Assembly: GCA_002335945.1 (NCBI GenBank)
Contig: DDDD01000070.1
Span: forward strand, 365-9,334
Origin: Porticoccaceae bacterium UBA1989
GTDB taxonomy: Bacteria; Pseudomonadota; Gammaproteobacteria; Pseudomonadales; Porticoccaceae
DNA length: 8,970 nt
Direction of reading: 5' to 3'
A program made the translations under genes and the position numbers. Each line of letters starts with the position of its first letter. Positions within the stretch are counted from its first letter, which is position 1. This document shows positions 6,172 to 8,970 of the stretch, piece by piece. A model generated the notes under the pieces. That model was not told the DNA's origin and did not search any database. It worked only from the letters and a program-made list of their open reading frames with translations.

Positions 6172-6870
6172 ATGATTTTTAGACAGCTATTCCACCCTGA
6201 GTCATCTACCTACAGCTATCTATTGGGGGATGAAAAGACCCAGCAAGCCATACTGATTGATGCCGTGCTGAGCAGTACAGAGCAGACCTTGCTGTTGATT
6301 GAGCAGTTAGGGCTGAAATTGCATATCGCCCTCGATACCCATACCCATGCCGACCACATTACCGGCCTTGGGGCACTGCGTGATCAAACGGGTTGCATGA
6401 CGATGATGGGTGAACAGGCCGTCGCGAGCTGCCTGTCGGGAAACTTTAAGGATGGAGATCAGATAACCGCGGGGAATATTACGTTAGAGGTGATTTACAC
6501 CCCCGGACATACCGATGATTCCTACAGCTTCTATTTACCCAGTGATACTGGTGGCATGCTGTTTAGCGGCGATACCTTATTAATTCGGGGGACTGGACGC
6601 ACCGACTTCCAAAATGGCGACGCTCAACAGCAGTACAACAGCCTCTTCAATCGGCTTTTACCCCTTCCCGATAACTGCAAAGTCTATCCGGGCCATGATT
6701 ACAAAGGCTGGACGGTAAGCAGTATTGGTGAAGAAAAACGCAACAACCCCCGACTGCAGATAACCAGCCCAGCAGAATATATCGACCTGATGGAGAGTCT
6801 GGATTTACCCAACCCAACACTCATGGATATTGCAGTTTCGGCCAATCAGGCCTGTGGTGAGCTGAACTGA
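6172..6870 (+). CDS. ETHE1-like persulfide dioxygenase (metallo-beta-lactamase fold)
   Basis: A 232-residue non-haem iron enzyme that oxidises glutathione persulfide with O2 to sulfite and glutathione. The metallo-beta-lactamase motif THTHADH (56-62) is present. Predicted mononuclear iron ligands are His57, His113 (PGHTDDS) and Asp134 (FSGDTL); the His57-His113 spacing of 56 matches human ETHE1. ETHE1 signatures are strong: GRTDFQNGD (142-150), NCKVYPGHDYKGWTVSSIGEEKRNNPRL in the C-terminal half, and the ending LPNPTLMDIAVSANQACG with Cys228 matching the ETHE1 Cys near its C-terminus. No fused rhodanese or DUF442 domain is present, unlike some Blh/CstB proteins; the rhodanese is a separate gene in the same operon. 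GGAG (6158-6161) lies 10 bases before the ATG, and the gene starts 2 bp after the transporter's stop. It is the last gene of the operon and ends 3 bp from a convergent gene. Confidence 0.94.
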   Translation: MIFRQLFHPESSTYSYLLGDEKTQQAILIDAVLSSTEQTLLLIEQLGLKLHIALDTHTHADHITGLGALRDQTGCMTMMGEQAVASCLSGNFKDGDQITAGNITLEVIYTPGHTDDSYSFYLPSDTGGMLFSGDTLLIRGTGRTDFQNGDAQQQYNSLFNRLLPLPDNCKVYPGHDYKGWTVSSIGEEKRNNPRLQITSPAEYIDLMESLDLPNPTLMDIAVSANQACGELN

Positions 6871-6873
6871 TAG

Positions 6874-8154
6874 CTACTTGGCAGTGAGCTTTTTCTCTAG
6901 AGCCATATTTTGTTTCGTTGCCGCAAATACGCTGAGGTTGTCATCAGCCTTCCCTCGATGGCCAATGGCGTAAATCTGCCCATAGAACCAAAACTGCACC
7001 GCAAAAGTTGCGAGGGCGCGTAACGGTTTAAAGCTGCTCAAAAATGAAAGCCAGCTGGGGAATAGAGACAGGTTATCTTCATAGCGTGGCAACTCATCCA
7101 AGCCAGCCAATAATTGATTAGGCGCATCGGCCATCACACACATGGGGCGACCCAAACCAATCAGATCGGCACTGCCTGTTTCCAATGCCTGTTCCATCAC
7201 CCGACGCTGACGAAAACCACCCGTGACCATTAGAGGTATGGAGACCTTTTCTTGCATGGCCAGAGCGAAGTCGACAAAGTAGGCCTCACGGATCATGGTA
7301 GATTCCTTAACCTCCTGCTTTTCCTCTTCTTCCATACCGGCAACACCCAGCAACTTAGGCTGCTCGTAGGTACCACCAGAAATTTCAATAAGGTCCACAC
7401 TGGCTTTTTCTAACCACTGCACAACTTCCAAACTGTCGGCAAAATCAAATCCGCCCTTTTGAAAATCGGCACTGTTAAGTTTTACTGCCACGGGAAAATC
7501 TGGGCCCACAGCCTTGCGCACCGCGGCAATCACATCTAGTAACATGCGGGCACGATTAGCCAGGTCACCACCGTATTCGTCATCCCGATGATTACTGCGA
7601 GGACTCAAAAACTGCGACAGCAGATAACCATGGGCTGCATGAACCTGCACGCCGGTAAAACCCGCCTCTTGCACGGCGGCGGCACAGACACCAAAGCGTC
7701 GCACTATCTGTTTAATCTCAGGCTTGGTTAAGGCCACTGGCTCACCAAACTGACCACCGGGTAGACCCAGCTTGATCGGCGATGGTGCTTTCGGGTGAGG
7801 GTTAACAATTTTTTGCGTCTGGCGACCGGCATGACTAATTTGCGCCCAAAAGTGATTGCCATTGCGTGTGCCAGCTTTTGCCCAGCTAGCCAGGGATTTA
7901 CGCATAGCCGCATTGGGCTTAGCGTCAATCACGACATTACCCGGGCGCTCTAGGTGATCGCGATCCACCTGAATATTGCCCGACAGCAACATGCCTGCAC
8001 CGCCATCACTCCACAGACCATAGAGCCGTTCCAGCTCTGGTGTTGGCACGCCATTGGCGGTTGCCAAGCCTTCGGTCATAGCCGCTTTGGCCAAACGATT
8101 GGGCAATTCTGCACCGCAGGGTAATTTAAGGCGTTGGGAGATTAGCTGAGTCAT
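6874..8154 (-). CDS. NADH:flavin oxidoreductase/NADH oxidase, long OYE-type
   Basis: A 426-residue FMN-binding TIM-barrel reductase, clearly a different subfamily from the one at 1586-2659. The N-terminal strand is LPNRLAKAAMTEGLA (17-31), with Met26 where many OYEs carry the flavin-tuning residue. WAQISHAGRQTQ (103-114) supplies Gln105. The active-site motif VHAAHGYLLSQFLSPRSN has His172, His175 and Tyr177, followed by R.DEYGGDLANRAR. VAVKLNSADF (222-231), VTGGFR (310-315) and IGLGRPM (332-338) complete the FMN-phosphate site. Residues 366-426 form an extension with a hydrophobic stretch (about 378-397) and a basic tail, common in this subfamily; membrane association is possible but unproven. 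The likely activity is NAD(P)H-dependent reduction of an enone or similar substrate. No Fe-S C-terminal domain is present, so it is not of the dienoyl-CoA reductase (FadH) type. The ATG at 8154 is the only start giving the complete first strand; the Shine-Dalgarno sequence is weak. Confidence 0.93.
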   Translation of the reverse strand: MTQLISQRLKLPCGAELPNRLAKAAMTEGLATANGVPTPELERLYGLWSDGGAGMLLSGNIQVDRDHLERPGNVVIDAKPNAAMRKSLASWAKAGTRNGNHFWAQISHAGRQTQKIVNPHPKAPSPIKLGLPGGQFGEPVALTKPEIKQIVRRFGVCAAAVQEAGFTGVQVHAAHGYLLSQFLSPRSNHRDDEYGGDLANRARMLLDVIAAVRKAVGPDFPVAVKLNSADFQKGGFDFADSLEVVQWLEKASVDLIEISGGTYEQPKLLGVAGMEEEEKQEVKESTMIREAYFVDFALAMQEKVSIPLMVTGGFRQRRVMEQALETGSADLIGLGRPMCVMADAPNQLLAGLDELPRYEDNLSLFPSWLSFLSSFKPLRALATFAVQFWFYGQIYAIGHRGKADDNLSVFAATKQNMALEKKLTAK

Positions 8155-8181
8155 ATTATTGTCTTTTTTATTATTTTTGGC

Positions 8182-8199
8182 TGAGTATAGTATTACTCA
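8182..8199. promoter_or_regulatory. 18-bp palindromic operator candidate over the reductase -10 box
   Basis: TGAGTA and TACTCA are perfect 6-bp inverted arms separated by TAGTAT. On the minus strand the element contains TATACT (8184-8189, 5 of 6 to the -10 consensus), 35 bases or so upstream of the reductase ATG. The matching -35 (TTATAT, 17 bp further upstream) is poor. Size and placement fit a TetR- or MarR-type repressor site, but the protein that binds it is not in view. Confidence 0.5.
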
Positions 8200-8338
8200 C
8201 AATCAAATATAACCAGCGTTATAGACTTGGCCTCAGTACCGATTGGTCTCCTTCTAGCCTTTACGGCCCTTGGCTAGCAGTGGAAACTAAACCTATTCGA
8301 TCGGTTAAGTGACCGCGGCAGGCTTAGTGCCAGATACC

Positions 8339-8364
8339 GACCCTTAAACACGACCCTTAAACAC
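8339..8364. repeat. 13-bp perfect tandem duplication in thioesterase leader
   Basis: GACCCTTAAACAC occurs at 8339-8351 and again, with no gap, at 8352-8364, followed by a partial third copy GACC (8365-8368). It lies 28 bp before the thioesterase ATG and just ahead of its Shine-Dalgarno sequence. It could be a recent slippage duplication or a paired binding site. Confidence 0.85.
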
Positions 8365-8392
8365 GACCAATAAAGAAGTAATAAGGAATTTC

Positions 8393-8970
8393 ATGGATTT
8401 TTTGCATTATCGAGACCTCGCCAAAACCGAAACGGTGTTTACTATTAGCGAAGAATGGGGCCAGGGACGGAGTATTTTTGGTGGTCTGACAGCCGCACTT
8501 GTTGTCGTCCATATAGAATCCAATGTTGAGCTAAGCGGTCGTGATCTGCGCACCATTAATATTCATTTCTGTGGCGCCACCATTGCAGATGTCGACTGTG
8601 AATTTCGCCACAGAATAATTTCCGAAGGGAAATCCGTGGTGCAAATCGAAGGACAGCTACTGCAAAATGGCGAGGTTAAAACTGAAATTATTGCCTGTTA
8701 TACCCGACAGCGAACCTCCTCCATTAATATCGATCTGCCCACCATGGTATTCCCAGTTGCCCAGAAAGACGCGGTGAAACTGCCTTTCGCCAAAGGCAAA
8801 CTTCCCGATTTCGTGCAGTACTTTGATCTTCGCTACACTCATAACAATCGGCCCTTTACTGGCTCCAACGACAGTCTGATCGCCGGCTGGATGCGACTTG
8901 ATAAACCGAGCGAAGTCCTTAACGACGCAACCATATTAGCCTTGATTGACACCTGGCCACCCGCCATATT
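8393..8970 (+). CDS. Acyl-CoA thioesterase family protein, double hotdog (3' end outside window)
   Basis: The first 192 residues of a TesB-like/4HBT_3 thioesterase-family protein. WGQGRSIFGGLTAALVV (about 22-38) is the hotdog helix motif with its Gly-Gly turn. LRTINIHFCGATIADVDCEF follows as the next strands, matching the R.l..qF..P pattern of the family. A second hotdog begins around residue 130, with YFDLRYTHNNRPFTG and then GWMRLDKPSEVLNDATILALIDTWPPA, the characteristic D-A-x-x-L-x-x-x-x-D-x-W-P-P block. Family members hydrolyse acyl-CoA thioesters, or in some cases are catalytically inactive; the chain-length preference is unknown. AAGGAA (8383-8388) sits 4-5 bases before the ATG, supporting the start. 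No signal peptide is seen. The gene is divergent from the OYE reductase, which could fit lipid or enoyl-compound metabolism, but that link is speculative. Confidence 0.85.
   Translation, partial: MDFLHYRDLAKTETVFTISEEWGQGRSIFGGLTAALVVVHIESNVELSGRDLRTINIHFCGATIADVDCEFRHRIISEGKSVVQIEGQLLQNGEVKTEIIACYTRQRTSSINIDLPTMVFPVAQKDAVKLPFAKGKLPDFVQYFDLRYTHNNRPFTGSNDSLIAGWMRLDKPSEVLNDATILALIDTWPPAI

Larger units (their letters stand above)
8155..8392. other. Divergent promoter region between OYE reductase and thioesterase
   Basis: A 238-bp gap between divergently transcribed genes. It contains the TGAGTA-N6-TACTCA palindrome near the reductase start, a modest CTAGCC/GGCTAG inverted repeat (8254-8259 with 8272-8277), and a 13-bp tandem duplication near the thioesterase start. 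No open frame with a credible start and no tRNA were seen. The divergent layout hints at shared control of the two genes, but no regulator gene lies in the window. Confidence 0.6.

Noticed and set aside
8254..8277. CTAGCC/GGCTAG inverted repeat with 12-base loop as a terminator or RNA element
   Set aside because: Six-base arms with no T-run on either strand; insufficient to call.

Overview
The window looks like chromosomal DNA from a Gram-negative gammaproteobacterium, possibly a marine or environmental heterotroph. This rests on protein style only: a DUF1415 protein next to an HI0933-type flavoprotein, two bacterial 'old yellow enzyme' (OYE) reductases, a DnaQ/GIY-YIG fusion nuclease and a BigR-type persulfide operon. 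Base composition looks balanced, and no phage, transposon, tRNA, rRNA or CRISPR array was seen. The lineage is inference; no marker gene is present.

Layout. At the left edge, on the minus strand, a DUF1415 gene (668-1222) overlaps by 4 bp the start of an HI0933/BaiN-like flavoprotein that runs off the window (1-671). A 363-bp divergent spacer follows. It carries seven degenerate 18-bp tandem repeats (1321-1446) whose plus-strand reading is a repeated hexapeptide of the type x-P-L-A-D-x, broken by one in-frame TGA. Then, on the plus strand, come an OYE-type reductase (1586-2659) and a DnaQ-like exonuclease fused to a UvrC/Cho-like GIY-YIG nuclease that keeps a UvrC-type four-cysteine iron-sulfur motif (2754-4310).

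The centre (4346-6870) is a compact four-gene sulfur-stress operon: a BigR/SqrR-type ArsR regulator with the two sensor cysteines 66 residues apart, a rhodanese fused to a two-helix DUF2892 membrane anchor, a TauE/SafE-family exporter, and an ETHE1-type persulfide dioxygenase. Its promoter is embedded in nested AT-rich inverted repeats, as expected for autoregulation. The likely flow is: persulfide releases the repressor, the dioxygenase oxidises glutathione persulfide to sulfite, the rhodanese moves sulfane sulfur between thiols, and the TauE/SafE protein exports sulfite or a related anion. No sulfide:quinone oxidoreductase is present in the window.

On the right, a second, longer OYE-type reductase (6874-8154, minus) ends 3 bp from the dioxygenase gene. 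Across a 238-bp divergent spacer lies a thioesterase-family gene (8393 to the edge, plus). That spacer holds an 18-bp TGAGTA-N6-TACTCA palindrome over a putative -10 box of the reductase and a 13-bp tandem duplication near the thioesterase start.

I see no clearly undescribed system. The persulfide operon is a variant of a known one. The least explained items are the 18-bp repeat block, the interlaced operator structure, and the exonuclease/GIY-YIG fusion with its predicted Fe-S site.
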